Positions 24,752 through 33,279 of a stretch of 64,000 nucleotides of DNA are shown in pieces. Position numbers and translations under genes: made by a program. The stretch's first letter is position 1, and every line of letters begins with the position of its first letter. Where the stretch lies: the NCBI GenBank assembly GCA_900544095.1, contig UQTV01000002.1:124001-188000 (forward strand), given 5' to 3'. This DNA comes from an uncultured Collinsella sp. GTDB taxonomy: Bacteria > Actinomycetota > Coriobacteriia > Coriobacteriales > Coriobacteriaceae. The notes under the pieces are model-generated. The model was not told the origin of the DNA, ran no database searches, and saw only the letters and a program-made list of their open reading frames with translations.

Positions 24752-25876
24752 ATGGACATCAAGACGATTGGCGTTGAGGAATGGCTCAACGTTTGGGAGA
24801 AAAGTGCCACGTGGGACATCGCCCAGTCGACGATCTCGTCGCTCACCATGGGCGAGCTGCGCGCGCTCGATGAGCAGGACGGCGCCACGTTCTACGAGCG
24901 CTTGGACCGCGAGAAGATGAACTACGGCTGGATCGAGGGCTCGCCGGAGTTTAAGGCCGTGGTTGCCAAGCTGTATCGTCGGGAGGTCAATCCCGACCAC
25001 ATTCTGCAGACCAATGGCTGCACGGGTGCGAACCTCAACGCCATCATGGCCGTGGTCGAGCCCGGCGACCACGTTATCGCCGAGTGGCCCACCTACGCGC
25101 CGCTCTACGAGATTCCGCGCACGCTGGGCGCCGAGGTCGAGTATTGGGAGCTTTGCGAGGAACTCGGCTGGAAGCCCGATATCGAGGAACTCAAGCGCTT
25201 GGTGCGCCCCAACACCAAGCTTATCTGCATAAACAACGCATCGAACCCCATCGGTACGGTGCTCGATACCGATATGCTCGGCCAGATTGCCGAGATCGCC
25301 CGTTCGGTGGGCGCCTACGTGCTGTGCGACGAGGTGTATCTGCCGCTCGAAAACACTGAGTCCTTTATGTCGATGGTCGACGTGTACGAGAGGGCCATTG
25401 TCACCAACTCGTTGTCGAAGACCTATTCGACGCCTGCGGCCCGCGTGGGCTGGGTCGTGGCAGACGAAGAGGTGTCCAACCGCATCCGTACCTATCGCGA
25501 TTACACCATGATCTGCGGCGGTGTGTTCAACGACGCCTTGGCGACCTATGTGCTTGAGCACAAGGACAAGATCCTCGAGCGCAATCGCAAGATCGTGTTT
25601 GGCAACCGCGATATCGCGCAGGCTTGGATCGATACGCAGCATCGCGTTTCCTGGACGGCCCCACAGGGCGTGTCTACCTCGTTTATCCAGCTGGATATTC
25701 CCGAGGACGACGAGGAGTTCTGCAAGCGCCTGCTGTCCGAGAGGGGAGTGCTGCTGGTACCCGGCAGCCGCTTTGAGCTTCCCTGTGGCGCACGCCTGGG
25801 CTACTGCGCGAGCGAGGACGTTCTGCGCGAGGGCCTGAGGCTTTTGGGCGAGGCGCTGGCCGAGTTCGATCGCTAG
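24752..25876 (+). CDS. PLP-dependent aminotransferase, class I/II fold
   Basis: 374 residues from ATG 24752 (AAGGAG 8 nt upstream). Fold-type I landmarks are NNASNPIG (Asn), CDEVYLPLE (Asp, Tyr) and TNSLSKTYSTPAARVGW with the PLP-binding Lys. Overall it resembles the capreomycidine synthase-like branch of small aminotransferases, whose known member acts on an arginine derivative, but I cannot assign a substrate. Position between two arcA genes suggests a link to arginine, ornithine or citrulline metabolism. Codon use is less extreme than in arcA. A terminator follows. Confidence 0.85.
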   Translation: MDIKTIGVEEWLNVWEKSATWDIAQSTISSLTMGELRALDEQDGATFYERLDREKMNYGWIEGSPEFKAVVAKLYRREVNPDHILQTNGCTGANLNAIMAVVEPGDHVIAEWPTYAPLYEIPRTLGAEVEYWELCEELGWKPDIEELKRLVRPNTKLICINNASNPIGTVLDTDMLGQIAEIARSVGAYVLCDEVYLPLENTESFMSMVDVYERAIVTNSLSKTYSTPAARVGWVVADEEVSNRIRTYRDYTMICGGVFNDALATYVLEHKDKILERNRKIVFGNRDIAQAWIDTQHRVSWTAPQGVSTSFIQLDIPEDDEEFCKRLLSERGVLLVPGSRFELPCGARLGYCASEDVLREGLRLLGEALAEFDR

Positions 25877-25930
25877 CCCCTTGAGGCTTTCGAGGGCCTA
25901 AACCTTTCTGGGCCCTAGATATACCGAATG

Positions 25931-25966
25931 CAGACCCGCTCCCTTGGGGGCGGGTCTGTTTGTCTT
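25931..25966 (+). terminator. Terminator of the aminotransferase gene
   Basis: CAGACCCGC pairs with GCGGGTCTG and is followed by TTTGTCTTT. Confidence 0.88.
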
Positions 25967-26046
25967 TACCGCCGAAAAAATCAACTTGTTACAAATGGAG
26001 GCGCAAAGCAGACGGAGTATTCGATGGGCCTTATACTGAGCTTCCG

Positions 26047-26080
26047 GTGAACGGTATCCAACGTCTGGTAAACGGTAGCC
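26047..26080 (-). promoter_or_regulatory. Opposed pair of ACCGTT words, 21 bp apart
   Basis: GTGAACGGTATCC (26047-26059) and TAAACGGTAGCC (about 26069-26080) place their ACGGT ends exactly 21 bp apart. It is the same spacing as the promoter-proximal repeats but in the opposite orientation. There is no divergent gene here, so it may be an auxiliary site. The rest of 25970-26300 is AT-rich without a gene. Confidence 0.45.
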
Positions 26081-26303
26081 TGTTTGCCAAAAATGAATAG
26101 GACGAACTTTTTTCTGAATAAAAATCAAAATGGTTGAGACGTAGCAAGAATTGCGAATTCTATTCATACCTTTGCGTGAAATATGCAAATCGAGGGTGGT
26201 TTAAGAAAGATTAGTTCCAATTGATTTTTCGGTTAAAAAGGCATTTAAGCACGTAAATACACTTTATTAAGTCAAAGTGTACCATGCGTGAAGTATATGT
26301 GTA

Positions 26304-26371
26304 TGCCGTTCACCCCTCATATAAAACCGTTCGGGGGCAAGGTGGAAGTATGGGCTGATTTTGGATATAAA
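26304..26371 (+). promoter_or_regulatory. Second arcA promoter: 21-bp spaced CCGTTC direct repeats and -10 box
   Basis: CCGTTC at 26306 and 26327 are 21 bp apart, and TATAAA at 26366-26371 starts 39 bp after the second. The distances equal those of the first arcA promoter, although the upstream DNA differs. The shared block runs from CCGTTCGGGGGC to the CGGAGGGGCGCT leader word. Confidence 0.65.
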
Positions 26372-26429
26372 TATGTCGTCAGCAATAACGCCTCACACGG
26401 AGGGGCGCTAACGAATCGGCCCCGACAAG

Positions 26430-27698
26430 GGCCCGAAAGAAAGGTAGGAGGCCATGACGAAAGGTCTGCACGTGCCTTCCGAGATCGGCAAGCTCAGGAA
26501 GGTCTGCCTGCACCGTCCCGGCGACGAGCTCCTCAACCTGCCGCCCGACGAGCTCGAGCGACTCCTGTTCGACGACGTCCCGTTCCTGGAGGTCGCGCAG
26601 CAGGAGCACGACACCTTCGCCCAGATCCTTAAGGACCAGGGCGTGGAGGTGCTCTACCTCGAGAACCTCGTCGCAGAGGTGTTCGACCAGGTCCCCGGCG
26701 CCCGCGCCGAGTTCACCGACCAGTACATCGCCGAGGCAGGCATCCGCGGCCAGCAGATGCCGCAGATCGTCCGCGAGAAGCTGGACTCCATCGAGGACAA
26801 CCTCGAGTTCGTCAAGAAGACCATGGCCGGCATGACCAAGTCCGAGATCGACATGCCCCTCACGGCGTCCACGACCCTCGACTCCCTGGTCAACTCCGAG
26901 TCCGAGTCCGACCTGATCATCGACCCGATGCCCAACCTCTACTTCACCCGCGACCCGTTCGCGGTCGTCGGCGAGGGCGTCAACCTCAACCGCATGTACT
27001 CGGTCACCCGCAACCGCGAGACCCTGTACGGCAAGTACGTCTTCAAGTACCACCCCGACTACAAGGACGTCTCGCTGTACTTCCGCCGCGACTGCCAGTT
27101 CCACACCGAGGGCGGCGACGTGCTGAACATCAACGAGAAGACCCTCGCCGTCGGCATCTCCCAGCGCACCCAGGCGGCCGCCATCGACGTCATGGCCCAG
27201 AACATCTTCTGGAACTCCGACTCCAAGGTCGAGCGCATCCTGGCCTTCGACATCCCGGTCTCGCGCGCCTTCATGCACCTCGACACGGTCTTCACCCAGA
27301 TCGACGTCGATAAGTTCACGATCCACCCCGCCATCATGGGCACCCTGCGCGTCTACGAGCTGACCGCCGGCAAGAACCCGGGCGACGTGAACATCCGCCT
27401 GATCGAGGACACCCTCGAGCACGTCCTGGAGGACGCCACCGGCGTCGACCAGGTCAAGCTGATCCCCTGCGGCGGCGGCGACCCGATCGCGGCCTCCCGC
27501 GAGCAGTGGAACGACGGCTCCAACACCCTGTGCGTCGAGCCCGGCAAGATCTGCGTCTACGCCCGCAACACCGTCACCAACGACGTGCTGTACAAGGAGG
27601 GCCTGGACCTTCTCGTCGTGCCCTCCGCCGAGCTCTCCCGCGGCCGTGGCGGCCCGCGCTGCATGAGCATGCCCTTCTGGCGCGAGGACCTCTAAGGT
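26430..27698. repeat. Direct repeat of about 1.27 kb, copy 2 (arcA)
   Basis: Partner of 23337-24605, offset 3093 bp. See that entry for the one difference noticed. Confidence 0.9.
26454..27695 (+). CDS. arcA: Arginine deiminase, copy 2
   Basis: 413 residues, identical in protein sequence to copy 1, with the same catalytic elements (EGGDVL, FMHLDTVF, GGPRCMSMP). Its own promoter and leader resemble but do not equal those of copy 1, so both copies are probably expressed and homogenised by gene conversion. It stands directly before ornithine carbamoyltransferase, the next enzyme of the pathway, with only hairpins between. Confidence 0.97.
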   Translation: MTKGLHVPSEIGKLRKVCLHRPGDELLNLPPDELERLLFDDVPFLEVAQQEHDTFAQILKDQGVEVLYLENLVAEVFDQVPGARAEFTDQYIAEAGIRGQQMPQIVREKLDSIEDNLEFVKKTMAGMTKSEIDMPLTASTTLDSLVNSESESDLIIDPMPNLYFTRDPFAVVGEGVNLNRMYSVTRNRETLYGKYVFKYHPDYKDVSLYFRRDCQFHTEGGDVLNINEKTLAVGISQRTQAAAIDVMAQNIFWNSDSKVERILAFDIPVSRAFMHLDTVFTQIDVDKFTIHPAIMGTLRVYELTAGKNPGDVNIRLIEDTLEHVLEDATGVDQVKLIPCGGGDPIAASREQWNDGSNTLCVEPGKICVYARNTVTNDVLYKEGLDLLVVPSAELSRGRGGPRCMSMPFWREDL

Positions 27699-27708
27699 TT
27701 TAACGGTT

Positions 27709-27756
27709 CCGGTGCGGTCCCCCTACAGCCGCACCGGTTTCGCCCGTCAAACGGGC
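27709..27756 (+). terminator. Two hairpins between arcA copy 2 and arcB
   Basis: CCGGTGCGG pairs with CCGCACCGG (27709-27737), followed by GCCCGTcaaACGGGC (27742-27756). A TTTTTAG run appears shortly after, so this may be a partial terminator or an RNA stability element. Confidence 0.55.
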
Positions 27757-27797
27757 ACCACTTTTTAGTAATTCACTTTTTCGAAAGGAAACGAACC

Positions 27798-28793
27798 ATG
27801 GGTGTTAACCTCTCCGGCCGTAGCTTCCTCAAGCTCCTCGACCTCACCACCGAGGAGATCGAGTACCTGCTCAAGCTCTCCAAGAACTTCAAGGACATGA
27901 AGCGCGCCGGCGTTCCTCACCGCTATCTCGAGGGCAAGAACATCGTCCTGCTCTTCCAGAAGACCTCCACTCGTACCCGCTGCGCCTTCGAGGTCGGCGG
28001 CATGGATCTGGGCATGGGCGTCACCTACCTCGATCCGGGTTCGTCGCAGATGGGCAAGAAGGAGTCCATCGAGGACACCGCCCGCGTTCTCGGCCGCATG
28101 TATGACGGCATCGAGTTCCGTGGCTTTGCCCAGGACGACGTCGAGGAGCTTGCCGCTAAGTCCGGCGTGCCCGTGTGGAACGGTCTGACCACCGAGTGGC
28201 ACCCCACCCAGATGCTCGCCGACATCCTGACCGTCCAGGAGAACTTCAACTACGACATCAAGGGCAAGACCCTCGTCTTCATGGGCGACTGCAAGAACAA
28301 CGTCGCTCGCTCCCTCATGGTCGTCTGCTCCAAGCTCGGCATGAACTTCGTGGCCTGCGGCCCCGAGGAGTGCATGCCCGCTGACGACGTCATCGAGGCC
28401 TGCAAGCCCATCGCTGAGGCCAACGGCTGCACCATTAAGCTGACCACCGACGTCAAGGACGGCGTCACCGGCGCTGACGTTCTCTACACCGACGTGTGGG
28501 TCTCCATGGGCGAGCCCGACGAGGTCTGGGCCGAGCGCATCGCTCAGCTCACCCCGTATCGCGTTACCTCCGAGGTCATGGCTATGGCCAACCCGGGTGC
28601 CATCTTCCTGCACTGCCTGCCCAGCTTCCACGACACCAACACCACGATTGGCGCCGAGAAGTGCGAGCAGTTCGGCATCACCGAGCAGGAGGTCACTGAC
28701 GAGGTCTTCGAAAGCCCCGCTTCCAAGGTCTTCGACGAGGCCGAGAACCGCATGCACACCATCAAGGCTGTCATGTACGCTACGCTCAAGTAA
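27798..28793 (+). CDS. arcB: Ornithine carbamoyltransferase
   Basis: 331 residues. The carbamoyl phosphate site FQKTSTRTRCAFE (STRTR, about 54-58) and the ornithine-side HCLPSFHD motif identify it as an OTC and not an aspartate carbamoyltransferase. In this setting it probably runs catabolically, converting citrulline and phosphate to ornithine and carbamoyl phosphate. AAAGGAAACG precedes ATG 27798. Codon bias matches arcA. A carbamate kinase to harvest the carbamoyl phosphate is not found in the window. Confidence 0.96.
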   Translation: MGVNLSGRSFLKLLDLTTEEIEYLLKLSKNFKDMKRAGVPHRYLEGKNIVLLFQKTSTRTRCAFEVGGMDLGMGVTYLDPGSSQMGKKESIEDTARVLGRMYDGIEFRGFAQDDVEELAAKSGVPVWNGLTTEWHPTQMLADILTVQENFNYDIKGKTLVFMGDCKNNVARSLMVVCSKLGMNFVACGPEECMPADDVIEACKPIAEANGCTIKLTTDVKDGVTGADVLYTDVWVSMGEPDEVWAERIAQLTPYRVTSEVMAMANPGAIFLHCLPSFHDTNTTIGAEKCEQFGITEQEVTDEVFESPASKVFDEAENRMHTIKAVMYATLK

Positions 28794-28808
28794 GAGCATC
28801 TAGCATCT

Positions 28809-28846
28809 CGCTCGGGGTGCATTGCTGCGCACCCCGAGCGCTTTTG
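28809..28846 (+). terminator. Terminator of arcB
   Basis: CGCTCGGGGTGC and GCACCCCGAGCG are perfect 12-bp arms, followed by CTTTTGT. Confidence 0.9.
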
Positions 28847-28940
28847 TCTGGTAAAAATCTCGCACCGAGCGACATGCACGGCACGGAAGAGCCGCTTCGG
28901 GCGAGATCAGTAAATGATTTATGAAGGGGGGATGAGAACT

Positions 28941-30419
28941 ATGACTGAGACCGCTAAGAAAAAGCGCGGTATGCCTTCATCGTTCACCATTCTTCTTGCT
29001 CTGCTGGCAATCGTCGCGGTTATTACCGTTATCGTCTCCGGTACGTCCGGTGGCGCGGTTACCGCTGCCCGCCTGAGCGATTTCTGCACCGCCCCGGTCA
29101 AGGGCTTCGCTGACGCTCTGCCCGTCTGCCTCTTCGTTATGATCCTCGGCGGCTTCCTCGGCATGATGACCGAAACCGGCGCCCTGGACAACGGCATTGC
29201 CGTTCTGGTGCAGAAGCTTAAGGGCAATGAGATCATGCTCATTCCCGTGCTGATGCTCATCTTCTCCCTCGGTGGTACCACCTATGGTATGTGCGAGGAG
29301 ACCGTTCCCTTCTACGCCCTGCTCGCCGCTACCATGATGGCTGCTGGCTTCGACCCCATGGTCGGCGCCGCTACCGTCCTGCTCGGCGCTGGCTGCGGCT
29401 GCCTCGGCTCCACGGTTAACCCGTTTGCCGTCGGCGCTGCCGTCGACGCTCTGACCGGCGTTGGCATTGAGGTCAACCAGTCCATCATCATCGGCCTCGG
29501 TGCCGTCCTGTGGATTGTCACCACCGCCATGTCCATCTTCTTCGTCATGAGCTATGCCAAGAAGGTCAAGGCTGACAAGGGTTCCACCATCCTTTCGATG
29601 CAGGAGCTCAAGGACGCCGAAGAGACTCACGGCAAGGCTGCTTCCGAGGTTAACAAGGAGGTCAAGCTCACCGGTCGTCAGAAGGGTGTTCTGATCGCCT
29701 TTGCCTTCACCTTCGTCGTCATGATTGTCGGCTTCATCCCGCTGGCCGACCTCAACGAGGGCGTCGCCAACTTCTTCGATGCTGGCGCTGTCTATGACGC
29801 CGACGGTAACGCCATCGTTCAGGGCTGGTCTGCCCTGATCACCGGCCTGCCCATTGGCCAGTGGTACTTCGACGAGGCTTCCACCTGGTTCTTCCTCATG
29901 GCTGTCCTGATCGGTATTATCGGCGGCCTGTCCGAGAAGCAGATCGTCAACACCTTCATCACCGGCGCTGCCGACATGATGTCCGTTGTCCTCGTCATCG
30001 CTCTTGCCCGTGGTATCTCCGTCCTCATGGCTAGCACCGGCCTCGACGTCTACGTCCTCGACGCTGCCGCCAATGCTCTGTCTGGCCTGTCCGGCGTGAT
30101 CTTCGCTCCCATGAGCTTCCTGGTCTACTTCGGCCTGTCCTTCCTGATCCCCTCGACCTCTGGTATGGCTACCGTGTCCATGCCCATCATGGGACCGCTG
30201 GCTGTCAAGCTCGGCTTCTCGCCCGAGGTCATGGTCATGATCTACTCCGCCGCCATCGGCATCGTGAACCTGTTCACCCCGACCTCCGGCGCCATCATGG
30301 GCGGTCTCGCCCTGGCCAAGATCGAGTGGACGACCTGGCTCAAGTTTGCTCTTAAGCTCATCGTCGCTCTCTCCGTCGTCTGCGCCATCATCCTGACCAT
30401 CGCTTGCGTGATGATCTAA
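28941..30419 (+). CDS. YfcC-family membrane transporter (probable arginine/ornithine exchange)
   Basis: 492 residues with about twelve hydrophobic segments and conserved glycine-rich loops such as SLGGTTYGMCEET and GAGCGCLGSTVNPF, typical of the YfcC/C4-dicarboxylate carrier-like family. Members next to arginine deiminase genes often act as ArcD-type arginine/ornithine antiporters; that role is inferred from position. ATG 28941 is chosen because AAGGGGGG ends 9 nt upstream, while the in-frame ATG at 28932 touches the ribosome site. The arcB terminator upstream implies separate promotion or read-through. Confidence 0.85.
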   Translation: MTETAKKKRGMPSSFTILLALLAIVAVITVIVSGTSGGAVTAARLSDFCTAPVKGFADALPVCLFVMILGGFLGMMTETGALDNGIAVLVQKLKGNEIMLIPVLMLIFSLGGTTYGMCEETVPFYALLAATMMAAGFDPMVGAATVLLGAGCGCLGSTVNPFAVGAAVDALTGVGIEVNQSIIIGLGAVLWIVTTAMSIFFVMSYAKKVKADKGSTILSMQELKDAEETHGKAASEVNKEVKLTGRQKGVLIAFAFTFVVMIVGFIPLADLNEGVANFFDAGAVYDADGNAIVQGWSALITGLPIGQWYFDEASTWFFLMAVLIGIIGGLSEKQIVNTFITGAADMMSVVLVIALARGISVLMASTGLDVYVLDAAANALSGLSGVIFAPMSFLVYFGLSFLIPSTSGMATVSMPIMGPLAVKLGFSPEVMVMIYSAAIGIVNLFTPTSGAIMGGLALAKIEWTTWLKFALKLIVALSVVCAIILTIACVMI

Positions 30420-30484
30420 GTACCCCCTGGGTACCCCACGGAAACCATGACGATCCTATAACGGATCACCTGGTCATCGTCTGT

Positions 30485-30552
30485 CCGGTGGGGTCAACCC
30501 ACCGGTAGACTCCTACCTTTAGCCCCCTCCCGTTCCGTGCGCGGGAGGGGGC
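30485..30552 (+). terminator. Terminator region after the transporter
   Basis: CCGGTGGG/CCCACCGG (30485-30505) is followed by the stronger GCCCCCTCCCG/CGGGAGGGGGC stem (30522-30552). Confidence 0.7.
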
Positions 30553-30560
30553 GCTCTTGT

Positions 30561-30915
30561 GTTCCGGCGTTTTACCAAACGCCGGAACCACTCGACGCTG
30601 CAAGCCCGCCAGAGCGGCAATCTGACGTTCAATCGTCGGGCATGGCCAAAAGGCCTATGCCCTCCTCTTTCACGTCACCTTGCTCGCTCTGGTGGGCTTT
30701 CGCTGACTTATGCTCAACCTGCGGCGCTGCCATTGTTGGCGCAGGGGGCGGCTTGCTCGCTCTGGTGTCTGTTCGCTGTTCGTTCTCTGCCCGCGACGTT
30801 TCTGCTGTTGGTGCAAAGGGGTCAGGTTACTTTGCGCCAAAAGGGGAAGTTGCGGTGGAATAGTTCCCGTTTGGCCGTCTTGAGGGGTTAAACAGGAGCT
30901 ATTTCACCGCAACTT
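30561..30915. repeat. Gene-free stretch with hairpins and direct repeats
   Basis: Contains a perfect hairpin GTTCCGGCGTTT/AAACGCCGGAAC (30561-30588), the 16-bp direct repeat CTTGCTCGCTCTGGTG at 30679-30694 and 30752-30767, and an inverted repeat with 17-bp arms and one mismatch (30847-30863 and 30899-30915). No frame with a credible ribosome site is seen between 30420 and 31024. Confidence 0.55.
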
Positions 30916-31024
30916 ATCGATGGCGTGTTTGGTTGGTGCCTGTTGATGGCCTGGGCATCGGGGAGGGCAGGCTCCGTTATAATCGCGTAGGAACTTAATT
31001 TACGAAACGGGACGGGAGCCATAC

Positions 31025-32506
31025 ATGCGCCAGGGTTTCGACAACGCGAAATATATCGAGCTGCAGGCCGCTCATATTAAGGAGCGCATCTCGCAGTTTG
31101 GCGGCAAGCTGTATTTGGAGTTTGGCGGCAAGCTGTTTGACGACTATCACGCGAGCCGCGTGCTGCCGGGTTTTGAGCCGGACAGCAAGTTTCGCATGCT
31201 CAAGAGCATAGCCGACGACGTCGAGGTCATCATCGCCATTAACGCGAACCACATCGAGAAGAACAAGGCTCGCGGTGACCTGGGCATTACCTATGACGAG
31301 GACGTTTTGCGCCTGGTCGACCTGTTCCGCGGCAACGGCTTTGCCGTCGCGGCTGTGGTCATCACCCAGTACGCCGGCCAGCCCGCTGCCGATGTGTTCC
31401 GCAACCGCCTGAACGCGCTCGGTATTCCCGCCAAGCTGCACTATCCCATCGAGGGGTATCCGCACGATGTCGATCTGATCGTGTCCGACGATGGCTATGG
31501 CAAGAACGAGTTTGTCGAGACCACCCGACCGCTCGTTGTGGTCACTGCCCCCGGTCCTGGCTCGGGCAAGCTTGCCACCTGCCTGTCTCAGCTCTATCAC
31601 GAGCACAAGCATGGCACGGCCGCCGGCTATGCCAAGTTCGAGACCTTCCCGGTCTGGAATCTTCCTCTGACGCATCCGGTCAATATTGCCTACGAGGCCG
31701 CCACGGCTGACCTCGATGACGCCAATATCATCGACTCCTTCCACCTGGAGGCCTACAACAAGACCACGGTCAACTACAACCGCGACGTCGAGGCCTTCCC
31801 GGTAGTCCGTGCCCTGATGGAAAAGATCCTGGGCAAGAGCCCCTACCAGAGCCCTACGGACATGGGCGTCAATATGGTCGGCTTTGCCATCACCGATGAC
31901 GATGCCTGCCGCGACGCTTCCAAGATGGAGATCGTTCGCCGCTACTTTACCGCGGTCGAAAATGTGCGCCGTACCGGCGTGGGCGATGAGCAAGTCGACC
32001 GTCTCAAGATTATTATGAAGAAAGCCGGCATCGATAAGAACTACTCACCGGCGCGCTCGGCGGCCCTCACCAGGGAGCAGCTGACGGGTGGTCCCGTGGG
32101 TGCCATGGTCATGCCCGATGGCTCCGTGGTGACCGGTAAGACCTCCACGCGCCTGGGCGCCGCAAGTTCGCTCATTATGAACGCCCTCAAGCATGTCTCG
32201 GGCGTCGACCTTGAGCTCGAGGTCATTAGCGATGAGGCGATCGAGCCCATCAGCAAGCTCAAGACGCATTTCCTGGGCAGCAAAAACCCGCGCCTCCACA
32301 CCGACGAGACGCTTATGGCGCTGTCGATCACCTCGGCCACGAGTGAGACGGCCGCTCGCGTCCTTTCGGGCCTGGAGCAGCTGCGCGGTTGCGATGCCTT
32401 CTTTAGCGTGATTATCTCGCCGACGGACGAGACGGTACTGCGCAAACTGGGTATCAACGTGTGCTGCGAGCCCAAGTTTGAGCGCCGCGGTTTCTTCCAT
32501 CGCTAA
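31025..32506 (+). CDS. DUF1846 family protein
   Basis: 493 residues, the usual length of this conserved family found in Firmicutes, fusobacteria and actinobacteria. The start RQGFDNAKYIELQAAHIKERISQFGGKLYLEFGGKLFDDYHASRVLPGF and the later TAPGPGSGKLATCLSQLYHEH (a nucleotide-binding-like loop) are family features. Structures show a two-domain fold, but no firm activity is known. GGGAGCC precedes ATG 31025. It is monocistronic with a good terminator. Confidence 0.93.
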   Translation: MRQGFDNAKYIELQAAHIKERISQFGGKLYLEFGGKLFDDYHASRVLPGFEPDSKFRMLKSIADDVEVIIAINANHIEKNKARGDLGITYDEDVLRLVDLFRGNGFAVAAVVITQYAGQPAADVFRNRLNALGIPAKLHYPIEGYPHDVDLIVSDDGYGKNEFVETTRPLVVVTAPGPGSGKLATCLSQLYHEHKHGTAAGYAKFETFPVWNLPLTHPVNIAYEAATADLDDANIIDSFHLEAYNKTTVNYNRDVEAFPVVRALMEKILGKSPYQSPTDMGVNMVGFAITDDDACRDASKMEIVRRYFTAVENVRRTGVGDEQVDRLKIIMKKAGIDKNYSPARSAALTREQLTGGPVGAMVMPDGSVVTGKTSTRLGAASSLIMNALKHVSGVDLELEVISDEAIEPISKLKTHFLGSKNPRLHTDETLMALSITSATSETAARVLSGLEQLRGCDAFFSVIISPTDETVLRKLGINVCCEPKFERRGFFHR

Positions 32507-32540
32507 GTTTGAAGCACCGCGGTAATTGCATTGCATTTTG

Positions 32541-32574
32541 GCCGTATCGGGTTAGCGCCCGGTACGGCTTTTTG
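32541..32574 (+). terminator. Terminator of the DUF1846 gene
   Basis: GCCGTATCGGG pairs with CCCGGTACGGC (one wobble) and is followed by TTTTTGAT. Confidence 0.9.
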
Positions 32575-32762
32575 ATCAATAAAGCGTCTATTTCGGCGAA
32601 AAATAGCTGTTTACCTGCCTAGAAACAATTTGAGCGGTATACAATAACCGTAACTGTTTCATCCTTAGCGGGATGCCGCATGATGGATATTACCTGCCAT
32701 CGTGAGGTGTGTCGGTCGCGCACGGCGCGTTAGATGCTCGTGCTCGGTTTGAGGAGGCTGCT

Positions 32763-33101
32763 ATGGCGGGCAAGGGTCGTGCGAGTGTCAACGATATGAA
32801 GCGTGTCGAGGTGCTGGTGTTGATGGAGATCGACCGGCAAACCGAAGACAATGGCGGGCCGTATGGTTTCTCGCGCAAAACGCTTGCCGAGCGCGTGGGG
32901 GTTTCGCCGTATCGTGCCCGCGCCGCAATCGATCGCTTGGATTCCGAAGGCATGATTGATGTCGTCTCGCGTTATAGCGACGACGGCGGTCAGCTTGCAA
33001 ATGGCATTTGCCTCACCGAACATGGCAAGTGGTATCTTGAGGGCGTCCGTACCGGCATGCTCGTTCAAGAAATGCTCGAGGACGAGGTTGCTGATCGATA
33101 G
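32763..33101 (+). CDS. Small winged-helix DNA-binding protein
   Basis: 112 residues from ATG 32763 with GAGGAGG 6 nt upstream. The middle FSRKTLAERVGVSPYRARAAIDRLDSEGMIDVVSRY is a clear helix-turn-helix with a following wing; the N-terminal helix begins at VNDMKRVEVLVLMEID. There is no effector domain, so it may be a simple sensor or repressor. The upstream 32575-32762 gap is moderately AT-rich and presumably holds its promoter. No target is evident; it is transcribed towards pyrG but has its own terminator. Confidence 0.8.
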   Translation: MAGKGRASVNDMKRVEVLVLMEIDRQTEDNGGPYGFSRKTLAERVGVSPYRARAAIDRLDSEGMIDVVSRYSDDGGQLANGICLTEHGKWYLEGVRTGMLVQEMLEDEVADR

Positions 33102-33125
33102 CAGCATGTAACCCTTGCCATAGCG

Positions 33126-33158
33126 ACGCCGCCTGGGAAACCGGGCGGCGTTTTGTTT
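33126..33158 (+). terminator. Terminator of the winged-helix gene
   Basis: ACGCCGCCTGG pairs with CCGGGCGGCGT and is followed by TTTGTTT. Confidence 0.9.
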
Positions 33159-33279
33159 CAAGATTGAGAAATGCAATCGCACGCGAGAAAAATTGCGAAC
33201 GGTCCGCGGCGCGAGTATTACAATGAAGACCCGTAAGATGTGGATAAACAACTTCTACGGGAAGCGCAGGTAACTCAAT

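Noticed and set aside
26379..27422. Conserved 347-codon antisense frame, identical under both arcA copies
   Set aside because: Its identity follows from the identity of arcA itself, and strongly C-ended codons open the opposite frame; there is no ribosome site.
28932..28941. Upstream ATG for the YfcC-type transporter
   Set aside because: The ribosome site AAGGGGGG abuts this ATG with no spacer; the ATG 9 nt further has correct spacing.
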